A DNA stretch of 64,000 nt from Bhargavaea ginsengi (GCF_900109165.1 NZ_FNZF01000003.1:1-64000); one strand, 5' to 3'. Counted from the first letter of the stretch, positions 1-8,395 are shown. A program made the numbers and translations. Notes: generated by a model not told the origin, from the sequence alone.

Positions 1-2
1 CT

Positions 3-37
3 AAAAAAGATGACTCCGGCACAATACCGGAGTCATC
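3..37 (-). terminator. Rho-independent terminator after the immunity array
   Basis: Perfect 11-bp stem (GATGACTCCGG paired with CCGGAGTCATC) followed on the minus strand by six T residues. It closes the minus-strand immunity gene array that starts at the LXG toxin. Confidence 0.9.
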
Positions 38-78
38 TCATCGCCGCATAAGAAGGGTCTTTTATTAAACTGTCCGCT

Positions 79-459
79 TTAAAGGGTTCGGTTCATTGCT
101 GCGAGTTTGTTTTCCTTAACATCATAATGCAGTTTGATTTCTGTTGGACAGTCCATATTATATTCCCGGCACAATTCATGAATCTTCTTTAGATCCTCTT
201 TTCCGATCTTCAAAAGTAATCTTTGGCGTTCATCTGAGAGGTCATAATGGATTACTTCACTCTGATTTTGTAAGACTTCATTTAATTGATGCTTTCGTAC
301 AGTCTTCCCGGAAATCCGAAAAAATACATTCCATGAATATGTATTGGCTTCAGATGATCCATATATGTAAATATCATCTGCACAGCCTTCGACATACTCC
401 ATACATACATCGACCATGCTTGTTTGTATTTCAGCAAGATGATCTTCGAATTTCTTCAC
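79..459 (-). CDS. YezG-type (DUF600) immunity protein, C-terminally shortened
   Basis: About 126 aa, matching the YezG/DUF600 family; YezG is the immunity partner of the LXG toxin YeeF in Bacillus subtilis. The family pattern is visible: an N-terminal FEDHLAEIQ helix, DVCMEYVEGCADDIYIY, a central NVFFRISGK strand, then LLLKIGKEDLKKIH and PTEIKLHYDV. The GTG start at 459 gives a protein beginning KKFEDHLAE like the sister copies and follows GAGGGTG. Compared with the copy at 1560-2000 it lacks the last ~20-25 residues (the YELVYSNN...FDAWF end), so it may be impaired. It is the last gene before the array terminator. Immunity against a toxin not encoded here is inferred. Confidence 0.75.
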   Translation of the reverse strand: MKKFEDHLAEIQTSMVDVCMEYVEGCADDIYIYGSSEANTYSWNVFFRISGKTVRKHQLNEVLQNQSEVIHYDLSDERQRLLLKIGKEDLKKIHELCREYNMDCPTEIKLHYDVKENKLAAMNRTL

Positions 460-532
460 CCAGAACACACCCTCATCATCAAAATTGCATTTTCTTCACT
501 TTTAAGAGGAGATTTCGCTCTTCATTGCGCCA

Positions 533-1066
533 TTACATCCGGTCGTGCTGAATAATAGGCAAGAAACCCGCAGAGATGCGTTCCTGCGGGTTTCTTTCGC
601 TTAGTTCTTTGTTCTTCACTTCTTCAAACCACGCACCGAAAATATCGCCAGGGAATAGCTCATCATCATGGGAATAGATTAAATCATATTTATATTGCCC
701 TTTAAGTTGATTCTCCTTCACATCATATTCTAGTTTAATTTCCGTTGGCATTTCTCTATTATATTCTTCACATTTATTACGTATCTTTTTTAAAATCTCA
801 CGGCCGATTTTCAGCATGGCCAACTGCCTTGCATCGGAAACATCGTATTAGTGTTTTTGCAGACCAGATTCTTGAACAGCATGATTTAATTGATCCCTGT
901 GAACAAACTGCCCGTTAATTTTATAGAAGACATCAAAAGCATACATGTTTGGTTCGTACGAGGCATAAACAAATAGTCGTTCTGCCTTATTATCCGCATA
1001 CTCCAGACAAACGTCGACCATGTCTGTTTGTAATTTGGAAAGATGATCTTCAAATGTGTTACTCAC
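533..1066 (-). pseudogene. YezG-type immunity gene split by an in-frame TAA
   Basis: The N-terminal half (1066 to 851) and C-terminal half (847 to 533) are in the same reading frame and are separated only by one TAA at 848-850. Reading through gives a full YezG/DUF600 protein: FEDHLSKLQTDMVDVC, VFYKINGQ, LQKH-stop-YDVSDARQLAMLKIG, PTEIKLEYDV, FGAWFEEVKN. The sister copy at 79-459 reads HYDLSDERQ at the same place, so the homology is continuous across the stop. The GTG start at 1066 follows GGAGGG. It is probably a non-functional remnant; a CAA to TAA change would explain it. Confidence 0.8.
563..594. terminator. Hairpin within the 3' end of the broken YezG copy
   Basis: Stem GAAACCCGCAG with CTGCGGGTTTC and flanking T-rich sequence. 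The same hairpin with similar flanks recurs at 2091-2120, so it travelled with a duplicated cassette end. Confidence 0.6.
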
Positions 1067-1086
1067 GACTTAACCCTCCACTGGAA

Positions 1087-1536
1087 TCAAAAATCTTCTT
1101 CCCAAGCTTCCTTTGCATCCAATAACCTTTGTAACAAGAAATCATAGAAGTTCGCCGCAGTATCGTAGTCGTCTTGTCCTCCTTGTCGATTCCATGCAAT
1201 TACCGGACACTCATTGTTCTTCATTCTGCTTGTATCCAAACAAAACGCGTATTCACCAATGTCATCGATCACAACCAAGTCATGATTCATTCCTATCTCC
1301 CTGTAACTCTTTGTTGTATGAACAACGGTAGCTATATTTGACTTAGCCACCCCTAATATAACAACACCGAACAAGCCGCCTGATCCATGATTAGCTAAAA
1401 ACCACCTATAACTTTTAGGCAATCGGATATCCAAAGTCTCTTGAATATATTCAATCTGCTTATCATTTGCTCCGCCGGTAAAGTCATCATCTTCTATGTT
1501 TTTCTTTATAAAGTCGGTTAATTCCTCTTTATTCAT
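1087..1536 (-). CDS. SMI1/KNR4 (SUKH) family immunity protein
   Basis: A 149-aa protein with the SUKH-1 pattern: acidic N-terminus, IEYIQETLDIRLPKSYRWFL, a GSGGLFG turn, VVIDDIGEYAFCLDT, then CPVIAWNR and a C-terminal FYDFLLQRLLDA helix. SUKH proteins are common immunity proteins in contact-dependent and polymorphic toxin loci. The ATG at 1536 is preferred over the upstream TTG at 1563 because GGGGGA sits 9 nt before it. It lies between two YezG-type genes in the same direction, so it is probably an orphan immunity against a different toxin class. Confidence 0.85.
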   Translation of the reverse strand: MNKEELTDFIKKNIEDDDFTGGANDKQIEYIQETLDIRLPKSYRWFLANHGSGGLFGVVILGVAKSNIATVVHTTKSYREIGMNHDLVVIDDIGEYAFCLDTSRMKNNECPVIAWNRQGGQDDYDTAANFYDFLLQRLLDAKEAWEEDF

Positions 1537-1559
1537 TCCAACTGTCCCCCAATACTCAT

Positions 1560-2000
1560 TCAACTTTTCACTTCATTGAACCAGGCATCGAAGATATGAT
1601 CAGGCAGTAGCTCTTTATTATTTGAATAAACCAGCTCATATTTATAACTGCCTTCCAGTTTGTTTTTCTTAACTTCATAGTGCAACTTGATTTCCGTTGG
1701 CATTTCTTTACCAAATTCCTTACACTTAACATGAATTTGTTTTAAGTTCTCATTTCCGATGCGTAATAACGCTCTCTGCCGATCGAGTGATACATTATAC
1801 TGTTCATTTGAAACAGCATCGTTCAATTTGTTTTTCCGAACTGTCTTGCCATTGATTCTAAAGAAAACATCAAAAGCATACATTTCCGGCTCATAAGAAC
1901 AATAGATATATATATCATCCGCCCGGTCATTAACATACTCCATACATACAGCGACCATATCTGTTTGCATATCTGCCAGATGATCTTCGAAATTTTTCAT
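1560..2000 (-). CDS. YezG-type (DUF600) immunity protein, apparently intact
   Basis: A 146-aa full-length YezG family member, the only one of the four copies with both a normal start and the normal C-terminus (KYELVYSNNKELLPDHIFDAWF). The start ATGAAAAATTTC at 2000 is chosen because GAGGATG lies 11 nt upstream and sister copies begin at the same point. It runs directly into the SUKH gene. Family knowledge says these proteins bind and neutralise YeeF-type LXG nuclease toxins; whether it neutralises the toxin at 3124-4695, whose C-terminus differs from YeeF, is unknown. Confidence 0.8.
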   Translation of the reverse strand: MKNFEDHLADMQTDMVAVCMEYVNDRADDIYIYCSYEPEMYAFDVFFRINGKTVRKNKLNDAVSNEQYNVSLDRQRALLRIGNENLKQIHVKCKEFGKEMPTEIKLHYEVKKNKLEGSYKYELVYSNNKELLPDHIFDAWFNEVKS

Positions 2001-2041
2001 ACTGACCACATCCTCATTACCAAAACGGTATTACCTTCACC

Positions 2042-2335
2042 TTAGGCTTTCATTGCGCCTTTTCTTCTGGTCGTGTCCAATAGTAGGCGAGAAACCCGCA
2101 GGGACGCTCCCGCGGGTTTCTTTTCACTCAGTTTTCTTGATTCTACTGCCTCGTTTAATTGATTTTTACGTACTACCCTATCATTAATCCTATAGAAGAC
2201 GTTGAATGCGTTCATTTCAGGCTCATAAGAAGCGTATATGCAGATGTCATCCGCATGATTTTCAACGTACTCCATGCATACAGCAACCATCTTGGTCTGT
2301 AACTCTGCAAGATATCTATCGAATTCCTACTTCAT
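2042..2335 (-). pseudogene. Broken YezG-type immunity gene (TAG at codon 3, foreign 3' end)
   Basis: From ATG at 2335 the frame reads M-K-stop-EFDRYLAELQTKMVAVCMEYVENHADD, so a TAG (2327-2329) stands where sister copies have K/N before FEDHLA. The frame then follows YezG to NQLNEAVESR and departs into SEKKPAGASLRVSRLL, which overlaps the hairpin at 2091-2120. The second half of the family domain is absent, as if deleted by recombination between cassette ends. A start at the internal ATG (2290) would give an 82-aa fragment. An SD-like AGAGGGG precedes the original ATG. Confidence 0.75.
2091..2120. terminator. Second copy of the cassette-end hairpin
   Basis: Stem GAAACCCGC with GCGGGTTTC. The surrounding ~70 bp (TCATTGCGCC, GGTCGTG, TAGGC) resemble those around the hairpin at 563-594. 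Confidence 0.6.
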
Positions 2336-2408
2336 ATGGCCGGCCCCTCTACCTCAAATGATAAGGCGGTTTTTCTATCTCTTTGCAGTAATATTCATTA
2401 AATAATTA

Positions 2409-2621
2409 TTAGTTATCATATTTATCTTTTATTTGTTCTAAACCAATCATAAGCGCTTCTTGAATCAATTGCATATTGTTTTTATACATCGGCTCTTTCT
2501 CTTTAATGATTTCTGTGAACTCTTTCAAAATACCATCAATCATAATAGTTATACCTTCCACATATTCTCCAGTCTTTTCATTTTGAAACTGTTCGCTAAT
2601 AATTGATATCGTTTTTTTCAA
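2409..2621 (-). CDS. Small hypothetical protein in the toxin-immunity array
   Basis: About 70 aa from a TTG at 2621, which follows AAAGGGGATAAG at good spacing; the longer frame from 2663 has no comparable ribosome site. The protein is hydrophilic and largely helical (IISEQFQNEKTG, then ILKEFTEIIKEKEP, then IQEALMIGLEQIKDKY). I do not recognise the family. It begins just after the 161-aa gene ends, so it is probably co-transcribed with the toxin and could be a second immunity or accessory factor; that is inference from position only. Confidence 0.5.
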   Translation of the reverse strand: MKKTISIISEQFQNEKTGEYVEGITIMIDGILKEFTEIIKEKEPMYKNNMQLIQEALMIGLEQIKDKYDN

Positions 2622-2641
2622 AATTCTTATCCCCTTTGTCT

Positions 2642-3127
2642 TTAGATGTATTGATTCAACCAATACCTTTTATTGTTGGGTATGATAGATTTAAAGTTTT
2701 TATATTCCGACTTCCATTCTTTTGGAGCATAATCCTCGTATGATGCTGCTTCTGTATAAGACGAATATAATACTTTTCTGTCAAAATCAATAAATAGGCT
2801 TGGATTATAATCATACCTCCAAGAATCATCTTCCTGTGATATTGAACTTTCAAGTAAACTTTTTAATTTTTGAGTTGTTACTTTGTACTTTGACATACGC
2901 GATAAAAAATCATCAGCATTTGAAGTATCTAGTAATAATAGTTCTTGCCGTTCATCGTCAATATACTCTTCTTTAATTTCGTAACCTTGTTCTCGAAAAA
3001 GCTTTATTCGTTTATTGTAATCTAAATACCATACTTCTTTATCCGCAACATACCAATTGAATTGATTTTCGTAGATAACGGCAACAATTAGATTTTCCGT
3101 TGAGTCTGGTATCAACACGATTATCAA
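2642..3127 (-). CDS. Probable cognate immunity protein of the LXG toxin
   Basis: A 161-aa acidic protein (ENLIVAVIYENQFNWYVADK, DDERQELLLLDTSNADDFL, DYNPSLFIDFDRKVLYS, then an acidic C-terminus ending in WLNQYI). No family recognised. It starts with TTG at 3127, overlapping the toxin's TGA stop; its SD (AAGGAGG) lies inside the last toxin codons, so the two are translationally coupled. In LXG loci the gene directly after the toxin usually encodes its antidote, which is the basis for the call. Confidence 0.65.
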   Translation of the reverse strand: MIIVLIPDSTENLIVAVIYENQFNWYVADKEVWYLDYNKRIKLFREQGYEIKEEYIDDERQELLLLDTSNADDFLSRMSKYKVTTQKLKSLLESSISQEDDSWRYDYNPSLFIDFDRKVLYSSYTEAASYEDYAPKEWKSEYKNFKSIIPNNKRYWLNQYI

Positions 3128-4695
3128 CTGCCTCCTTTATTAATCTTTCCCTTTTTAGAATACTCTTCAATCCATTCCACCCAAGGCTCGGGAAACTCTA
3201 CGCTTTTTCCGGGCGTTGTTGGATCTGTTAATTTTGGTGCTGATCCTCCCTGGTTTAGTGGATTCTTTTTATACCCCGCCTGTGGAATTGTATTATCTGT
3301 AACAAAATCATCAAACCACTTAGGTACCTCGAACTCCACAATATATGCATTATTTCTATTCTCCAAAAAGTGCGCTGCATGTTCTCCATTATCAATACTA
3401 ATATTGAGATTTTTATTTTTATTTCGGATATAAACATTTCCCTCGTCATCAATACTTAATCTTTCTTGACTTTTTCTTGTTCCCTCTCCCCCCTGTACAC
3501 GTCTATAAACAATTGTTTCTTCTTCAGGAATCGTTCTTATATCTCTATTAATTTTTTCCTCTTTTCCCTTAGTAATATAGCCTGTATTCTTTGTACCTAA
3601 TGTCTTATCCGCCAATTTTACAGCTTTAAATCCTTTCCCAACTGGCAAAAATCCTGCTATCGCTAAGCCTCTTTCCCCCAATGATGATTCGGAATCTATA
3701 AGAGTTTTCAAATCTTCCAAGAACAGAAAATCAACAACGCTTTTCCCGATGTTCAAGGCACTTTCCCCAGCATCTTTAAATAACTCTTTAACCCCATTCC
3801 CTTCATCTATGTCTACAGCTGTTCCTGGGTTAACGAGATTGTATCTTATCCTCTCGCCGGCAGTTGGGGACTGGACGGTAGAGGCATTGACACCTGCAAT
3901 TCCCATCGGGTATAGCGGCTGACCATAAGTTGCCATTCCTCCTACCTGATAGGAGTTTGCTCCGGATACCATGTTGGGACGATTCAATCCTGACATATTA
4001 GAAAGACCATCAACAGATCCGTCGTGCGCGGTCAAGGTAAGTCGCAGCGGATGCCGGGCCGTGACCGTTTTCCATGATTCTGCCGGAAAATCAACGCCTG
4101 TCAATCCCCCGGTCATCATACTCTCGACATCAATGATCCACTGCTCCATCTTCTTCAAATCCATGGCAACAGGAGATAAAGCCGCAGTCTGACTGTGGTC
4201 GAATTCCATCAAACCCTCGAGTGTAGCGTCGCGCTGTCTCTCCGAGGATCTGACACCTTCCTGTACTTCACTGTCATCAAGATGAGGAAGAGATACAATA
4301 TCCGCAACACTGTCCATGATGCTGTTCGTCTCGTCTGTCAGAGTTCCTGTAATCCTTCGAATCTCCTCTAACCCTGCCTGGACTTCGCCTTCGAGAAATT
4401 CCTGCCTGATGTATCCCATCCTGTCGGGCTCGAGTGAATCCAGTGCTTCTCCGATACGCCGGAGAGTATCAGCGAAATGGCTTTTAAAACTTATGAAGAA
4501 ATCCAACAGCGGCAAATGACATTCCTGGTAAAACGCTCGAATGGCATTACCGCCTTCTCCCTTTAAAGCATCTTCTAGCAAGACAAGTTCTTCCACCGCC
4601 TGTTTAATTCCCTGTATCTCTTCTTCCAGGCGGTTCAGCTTCTCTATGTTCCGATGTAACCCCTCATGAAATTGCTGTACATCCAATACCTTCAC
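3124..4695 (-). CDS. LXG-domain polymorphic toxin
   Basis: A 523-aa protein. The N-terminal ~210 residues show the helical LXG pattern (MKVLDVQQFHEGL, then coiled segments through ALKGEGGNAIRAFYQECHLPLL). Around residues 320-375 lies a pre-toxin-type linker (ERGLAIAGFLPVGKGFKAVKLADK). The C-terminal ~130 residues form a separate module (VYRRVQGGEG, LNISIDNGEHAAHFL, VPKWFDDFV, DPTTPGKSVEFP, WVEWIEEY) whose fold I cannot assign; an ADP-ribosyltransferase-like fold is one possibility. LXG toxins are exported by the type VIIb (Ess) system and act on competing Gram-positive cells. The GTG start at 4695 follows GGGAG. The small LXG chaperone genes usually found upstream are not seen. Confidence 0.85.
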   Translation of the reverse strand: MKVLDVQQFHEGLHRNIEKLNRLEEEIQGIKQAVEELVLLEDALKGEGGNAIRAFYQECHLPLLDFFISFKSHFADTLRRIGEALDSLEPDRMGYIRQEFLEGEVQAGLEEIRRITGTLTDETNSIMDSVADIVSLPHLDDSEVQEGVRSSERQRDATLEGLMEFDHSQTAALSPVAMDLKKMEQWIIDVESMMTGGLTGVDFPAESWKTVTARHPLRLTLTAHDGSVDGLSNMSGLNRPNMVSGANSYQVGGMATYGQPLYPMGIAGVNASTVQSPTAGERIRYNLVNPGTAVDIDEGNGVKELFKDAGESALNIGKSVVDFLFLEDLKTLIDSESSLGERGLAIAGFLPVGKGFKAVKLADKTLGTKNTGYITKGKEEKINRDIRTIPEEETIVYRRVQGGEGTRKSQERLSIDDEGNVYIRNKNKNLNISIDNGEHAAHFLENRNNAYIVEFEVPKWFDDFVTDNTIPQAGYKKNPLNQGGSAPKLTDPTTPGKSVEFPEPWVEWIEEYSKKGKINKGGS

Positions 4696-5130
4696 TGATT
4701 CACACTCCCGGAAACGGAAATCTCTATTGTCATTAATTCTCTCAGAAATTCCCTGTTTCTCTAATCGGACAAAAGTCTGTATTCAATCTTGAGTAAATAG
4801 GAAAGCTGTTACGCCTTACTAGCTCTTAGTGCCCACGATCCTTCTCAGAAACGACTCCCATAAAACCAAGGCCAATCTTTTATTTGTGGCGCTGTGGAGA
4901 ACTTCTTCCCACTCCTATAAATCGGTTGTGGATATCCGGGTTATCCCCGGTTTCGTTGTCAAAATCGGATTTTGGCTGTGGAATGTCGGGATAAGTCCGG
5001 GGATAAGGGAGGCTTCTGCTCCCTTTCGACCGTGGATAAGTCCTGACATCGGATATTAAGCCAATTTTGCCCTCCCCAGCCTTTGCCCTCATGATATATT
5101 AGAAGAATGAAATGACGGGGAGGGTCGGCC
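4696..5130. other. Non-coding gap with repeated TGTGGATA / GGATAAG words
   Basis: No credible gene in this ~435-bp gap. Between 4926 and 5052 the words TGTGGATA, CGTGGATAAG and GGGATAAG recur on both strands together with short CCGGG inverted repeats. They resemble loose DnaA boxes (TTATCCACA) but are not regularly spaced. The SD of the next gene (CGGGGAGGG) lies at the right end. Confidence 0.4.
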
Positions 5131-6012
5131 ATGAAACGGTATATCGGGGATATCCTGCTTCTGATCACCGCAATCGTGTGGGGAAGCGGGTTTGTCATGA
5201 CGGCGGTTGCGCTGGAGCACTTGACCGCTTATGAGGTGATGGCCGGGCGATTCCTCCTGGGCACGCTGATCATCACAGTCCTCTTCTACAAGAAGCTCCG
5301 GCTGATCTCGAAGTCCGTGCTATGGAAAGGCGCGGTGCTCGGGACGATTTTGTTTGTGGCTTTTGCGCTGCAGACTGTCGGGCTCGAATACACGACGCCT
5401 TCGAAAAATGCGTTCCTGACGGCGGTCAACGTCGTCATCGTACCGGTGATCGCCTATCTCGTGTACCGGCGGCGGATCGACCGTCATGAACTGATGGCTT
5501 CGGTCATAGCGCTCACCGGCATTGCGTTCCTGTCGCTGCAGGGTTCGTTCACCATCAATATCGGCGACCTGCTCACCCTGCTGTGCGCGGTCGGTTTCGC
5601 ATTCGATATCTTCTATACGAATATGTTTGTTAAAAAAGAGGATGCTTTGGCGCTGACCATCGTCCAGTTTGCGACGGCGGCTCTCCTCAGCACAGTGGCT
5701 GTCCTTATCCAGGGAGGCTTCCCGGCAAGTCCGTCCAATGAAGCGATCTGGTCAGTCGTCTATCTGGCCGTCTTCTCGACGACGATCGCCTACGTCTGCC
5801 AGAACCTCGCATTCCGCTACACAACACCGACGAAGGCGGCTGTCATCCTGTCATTGGAATCGTTCTTCGGCTCTGTGCTAGCCGTCCTGTTCATCAACGA
5901 TGTCATGACCGGCCGGATGGTGTTCGGCGCGGCGCTGATCCTGGTTGCCGTGCTCGTGGCTGAAGTCAAACCGGCTTTCCGGCTTAGAAGCAGCGTACGG
6001 ACCGATCACTGA
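5131..6012 (+). CDS. EamA/DMT family transporter
   Basis: A 293-aa membrane protein with ten predicted TM segments in two EamA halves. The first half begins DILLLITAIVWGSGFVMTAVAL and has the family landmark LEYTTPSKNAFLTAVNVV; the second carries the matching FRYTTPTKAAVILSLES near the end. These proteins export metabolites or amino acids across the cytoplasmic membrane; the substrate cannot be read from sequence. Start ATG at 5131 follows GGGGAGGG. It is separated by only 18 nt from the next gene remnant, on the same strand. Confidence 0.9.
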   Translation: MKRYIGDILLLITAIVWGSGFVMTAVALEHLTAYEVMAGRFLLGTLIITVLFYKKLRLISKSVLWKGAVLGTILFVAFALQTVGLEYTTPSKNAFLTAVNVVIVPVIAYLVYRRRIDRHELMASVIALTGIAFLSLQGSFTINIGDLLTLLCAVGFAFDIFYTNMFVKKEDALALTIVQFATAALLSTVAVLIQGGFPASPSNEAIWSVVYLAVFSTTIAYVCQNLAFRYTTPTKAAVILSLESFFGSVLAVLFINDVMTGRMVFGAALILVAVLVAEVKPAFRLRSSVRTDH

Positions 6013-6030
6013 TGGGAGGCAACCGCGACC

Positions 6031-6609
6031 ATGGATAGCATCCGCTATGGAGAAAAAGCAGACAGCTTCTACAGAACCCTCGGCATCTATTTCATTCTCT
6101 TCCTTGCCGCCTGGTCGTTCCGGGAAATCGTCCTTCCTCCGTATTTGAGCGGACTTCCGGAAACAGCGACAGCATTGATAAAAGCGGTCCTCAAGATCAT
6201 GGTCTGGATCGTTCCGGTCTGGCTGCTGATCCGGTTCCGCCTGAAAAGCGATCCGGCCGACTTTCTGAAGCTGAACACAAATCTTCGAAGCGGCCTGCTC
6301 TGGGGCCTCGGCCTGTCCGCCCTGCGGGGACTCTGGTTCTCCATCCAAGCGTATGTATTGAACGGCAGCGGATTCCATTTCGATGTTTCATTCGACCGCT
6401 TTCTGAACATCTTTCTTCTTGTCGGACTCACCGAGGAAATCGTCTTCCGTGGCCTGTTGGAAAACCGGTTCGCTCTGGTCTGTCATCATCCTTCACTCGT
6501 TCCACAACTTCTTTTTGATCATCATGTAAAAAAGCTCAAGGATGCGCCTCCGTCCCTGAGCTTTTTTATGTTTCCACCACCAGATAACCGTCGTCGTTCA
6601 ATCTCGTGA
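6031..6609 (+). pseudogene. Truncated CPBP-family (CAAX-like) membrane protease
   Basis: The first ~145 residues form several TM segments and include the first CPBP motif, GLTEEIVFRGLLENR (the EExxxR signature of intramembrane metalloproteases). After that the frame reads ALVCHHPSLVPQ and runs into terminator sequence; the remaining TM segments and the conserved histidine motifs are missing. A 3' deletion removed about a third of the gene. Family members act in bacteriocin self-immunity or prenyl-protein processing; this copy should be inactive. Confidence 0.75.
6528..6567. terminator. Bidirectional terminator
   Basis: AAAAAAGCTCA paired with TGAGCTTTTTT, with A/T runs on both sides, between convergent genes. 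Confidence 0.85.
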
Positions 6610-7176
6610 CGCTGCATGATTCAATCGTTTCAAACTCACGGATCCGCTCCTCGACCGTCTTCCCCGTTCCGTCCCCGAACAGGTCTTCCCGGTCATAGTG
6701 AGGAAAAATCCGCTTATCCGTCAGTTCCAATGCCGAAAAGTCATCGATATTCTGTGCATTCAACTGCGGCGTAAAGTGATGGACGACCCTGATGTCCGGG
6801 CCGAGAAGGACCGCCCCGGCACTGACGCCCACGATGACTGCGTTCTTTTGCGCAAGTCTCGCCAATACCCGATCAGCCCCGCTTTTCTTCACCTGCTCCA
6901 GCAGATGAAACGGATTGCCGCCATTGATATAAATGACGTCTTTCTGCAGAAGGACGTCCGGTGATTCCAATTCGATATCCACCCAGTCCACCTTCCGGAA
7001 ACCCATTTCCTCAAAATCACTTGCCGCTTTTTTCGCAAAGCGGTTCTGTTCTTTCTGGGGCGAGGCCGTTGTGATGATGGCGGCTTCCAGGATTCGGGGA
7101 TCCGATCAAGCAGATCCAAAAACCGCCTCTTGATCTCATCTGTATAGAAGCCATTTGACGTCAGCAGCAGTTTCAC
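6566..7176 (-). pseudogene. Peptidase E-like (S51) gene with a frameshift
   Basis: The N-terminus VKLLLTSNGFYTDEIKRRF starts with GTG at 7176 after GGAGGGGGGAG. Near 7085-7105 the frame shifts by one base, and a second frame continues EAAIITTASPQKEQNRFAKK, IYINGGNPFHLLEQV, then the nucleophile elbow VGVSAGAVLLG and IFPHYDRED. Together they form a complete ~200-aa S51 peptidase (aspartyl dipeptidase or cyanophycinase-like). Apart from the frameshift it looks intact, so it is either a very recent pseudogene or an assembly error at one base. Confidence 0.75.
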
Positions 7177-7206
7177 CGAGCTCCCCCCTCCTTTTAAATT
7201 GAATAT

Positions 7207-7242
7207 AGCGCCGGAGAACGGGTTACTCCGTCTCCTGGCGCT
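7207..7242. other. Strong hairpin upstream of the peptidase E-like gene
   Basis: AGCGCCGGAGAACGG paired imperfectly with CCGTCTCCTGGCGCT. It lies between the 3' end of the minus-strand cysteine hydrolase gene and the start of the peptidase gene. On the plus strand it is followed by a T-rich run; on the minus strand by ATATTCAATTT. It could be a weak terminator. Confidence 0.4.
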
Positions 7243-7310
7243 CTTCTTGTTTTTCTGCGGATGTCTCTGAGACGAACATCCCATACACCCCTGACAGCGG
7301 ACTCATGCCA

Positions 7311-7985
7311 TCACGAAGCCGCCCGCCTGAACGGTACACGCGGCAGGCGTGCCCGGATGCCGCGGCGTGATTTGATGGTGATGAGGTTCCCTGGTGCCAC
7401 GTACTCTTGGAGCGGCCCTTTATACACCGGCTCCAGCTGGCTCGACTGGGTAAAGTGCCGGGCCTGCGCGCGCCAGGCCGGCTCGTCGGTGATTTTGATG
7501 CCGGCCGATGCGAGCATTTCCACGACGAACTGCGAGCAGAAGTACGCGCGCTTTCGGCAGATTTCCCGGTTCAGGATGACGCCTATCAGGCCGATAAAGT
7601 TATACGTGTAGCGGTTACGCTCGCGATCGATCTCCAGGATGCGTGCTTTGATCTGCCCGAGCTCGTCCTCCGTCACGCGGAACCGGAACACCGCGCATTG
7701 TGCGTCTTTTAAAAGCCCTTCGCCCGCCCGCTCCTTGACGAACCCGCCGGAGAACGGATTGCGCTGCTGTACGCGGCCGAAGCTGTACATCTCTTCCAGC
7801 CGCTCATCAAATGCGATCGAGACGTGGTTCAGCGGGCAGCCTGTATATCGGCGGATGATCTTTGACAGCACCGTTCCCGTATCGGTCAGTACGATATAAA
7901 TCTCCTTCACGATGGTGTTCCCCCTGTTATCCGGCCCCGGCCCGCTTTGGAACACCGGCCCGGCCTTGTCATTCGTTATCTTCAT
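7311..7985 (-). CDS. Permuted papain-fold cysteine hydrolase (YiiX/YycO-like)
   Basis: About 224 aa from ATG at 7985 (GGAGGG upstream); a GTG about 75 nt further in, just before KEIYIVLTDTG, is an alternative start after GGGGG. The core shows the permuted NlpC/P60 (DUF830-like) pattern: IYIVLTDTGTVLSKIIRRYTG, the histidine motif NHVSIAFD, MYSFGR, and the cysteine motif AYFCSQFVVEML. Family members are amidases or peptidases of uncertain substrate. The C-terminus is arginine-rich. It stands alone between a decayed peptidase gene and a divergent UPF0145 gene. Confidence 0.75.
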   Translation of the reverse strand: MKITNDKAGPVFQSGPGPDNRGNTIVKEIYIVLTDTGTVLSKIIRRYTGCPLNHVSIAFDERLEEMYSFGRVQQRNPFSGGFVKERAGEGLLKDAQCAVFRFRVTEDELGQIKARILEIDRERNRYTYNFIGLIGVILNREICRKRAYFCSQFVVEMLASAGIKITDEPAWRAQARHFTQSSQLEPVYKGPLQEYVAPGNLITIKSRRGIRARLPRVPFRRAAS

Positions 7986-8164
7986 TGTGGACCGGACCCT
8001 CCTTTTCCAAAACGGCCTCCGGCGTGAATCCATCTCAGCCTCCAGACCGATTCCGCACCGGGACCGTCAATCCCGTTATTACACTATACGGGCGAGCAGC
8101 GCCAGACGTTTCAGGCTTACGCCCCGATTCAGGAAAAAATTTACGGATGATGGCGTTGCCGCTT

Positions 8165-8248
8165 TGAATGTTAAGCAAATGCTCCTGAATGATATGCAAA
8201 CGGTCCTGCAAGTTACGCAACCACCCGTGAATGTTACGCAGGATGTCT
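8165..8248. repeat. 21-bp array, four units, word TGAATGTTACGCAA
   Basis: Units begin at 8165, 8186, 8207 and 8228, exactly 21 bp apart. Each has TGAATGTTAcGCAA or a close variant, then about 7 variable bases. The array lies in the divergent gap between the cysteine hydrolase and UPF0145 genes. The word nearly matches the array at 24140-24265. Confidence 0.85.
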
Positions 8249-8395
8249 CACTTCCCCATTCAAGTCGCTCTTTCCTTCCACCATACGCTCCAAATGTGAA
8301 AGTTCCCCTCATAAAATCATGAAGATTTTATTAAGATGAAACGTTCCGGTCCGCCGAAGCGTACAACTGGTATTAAGAAAATGGAGGGATTCATC

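Noticed and set aside
8165-8248. Possible CRISPR array
   Set aside because: The 21-bp unit is too short for repeat plus spacer, variable parts are 5-11 bp, and there are no cas genes.
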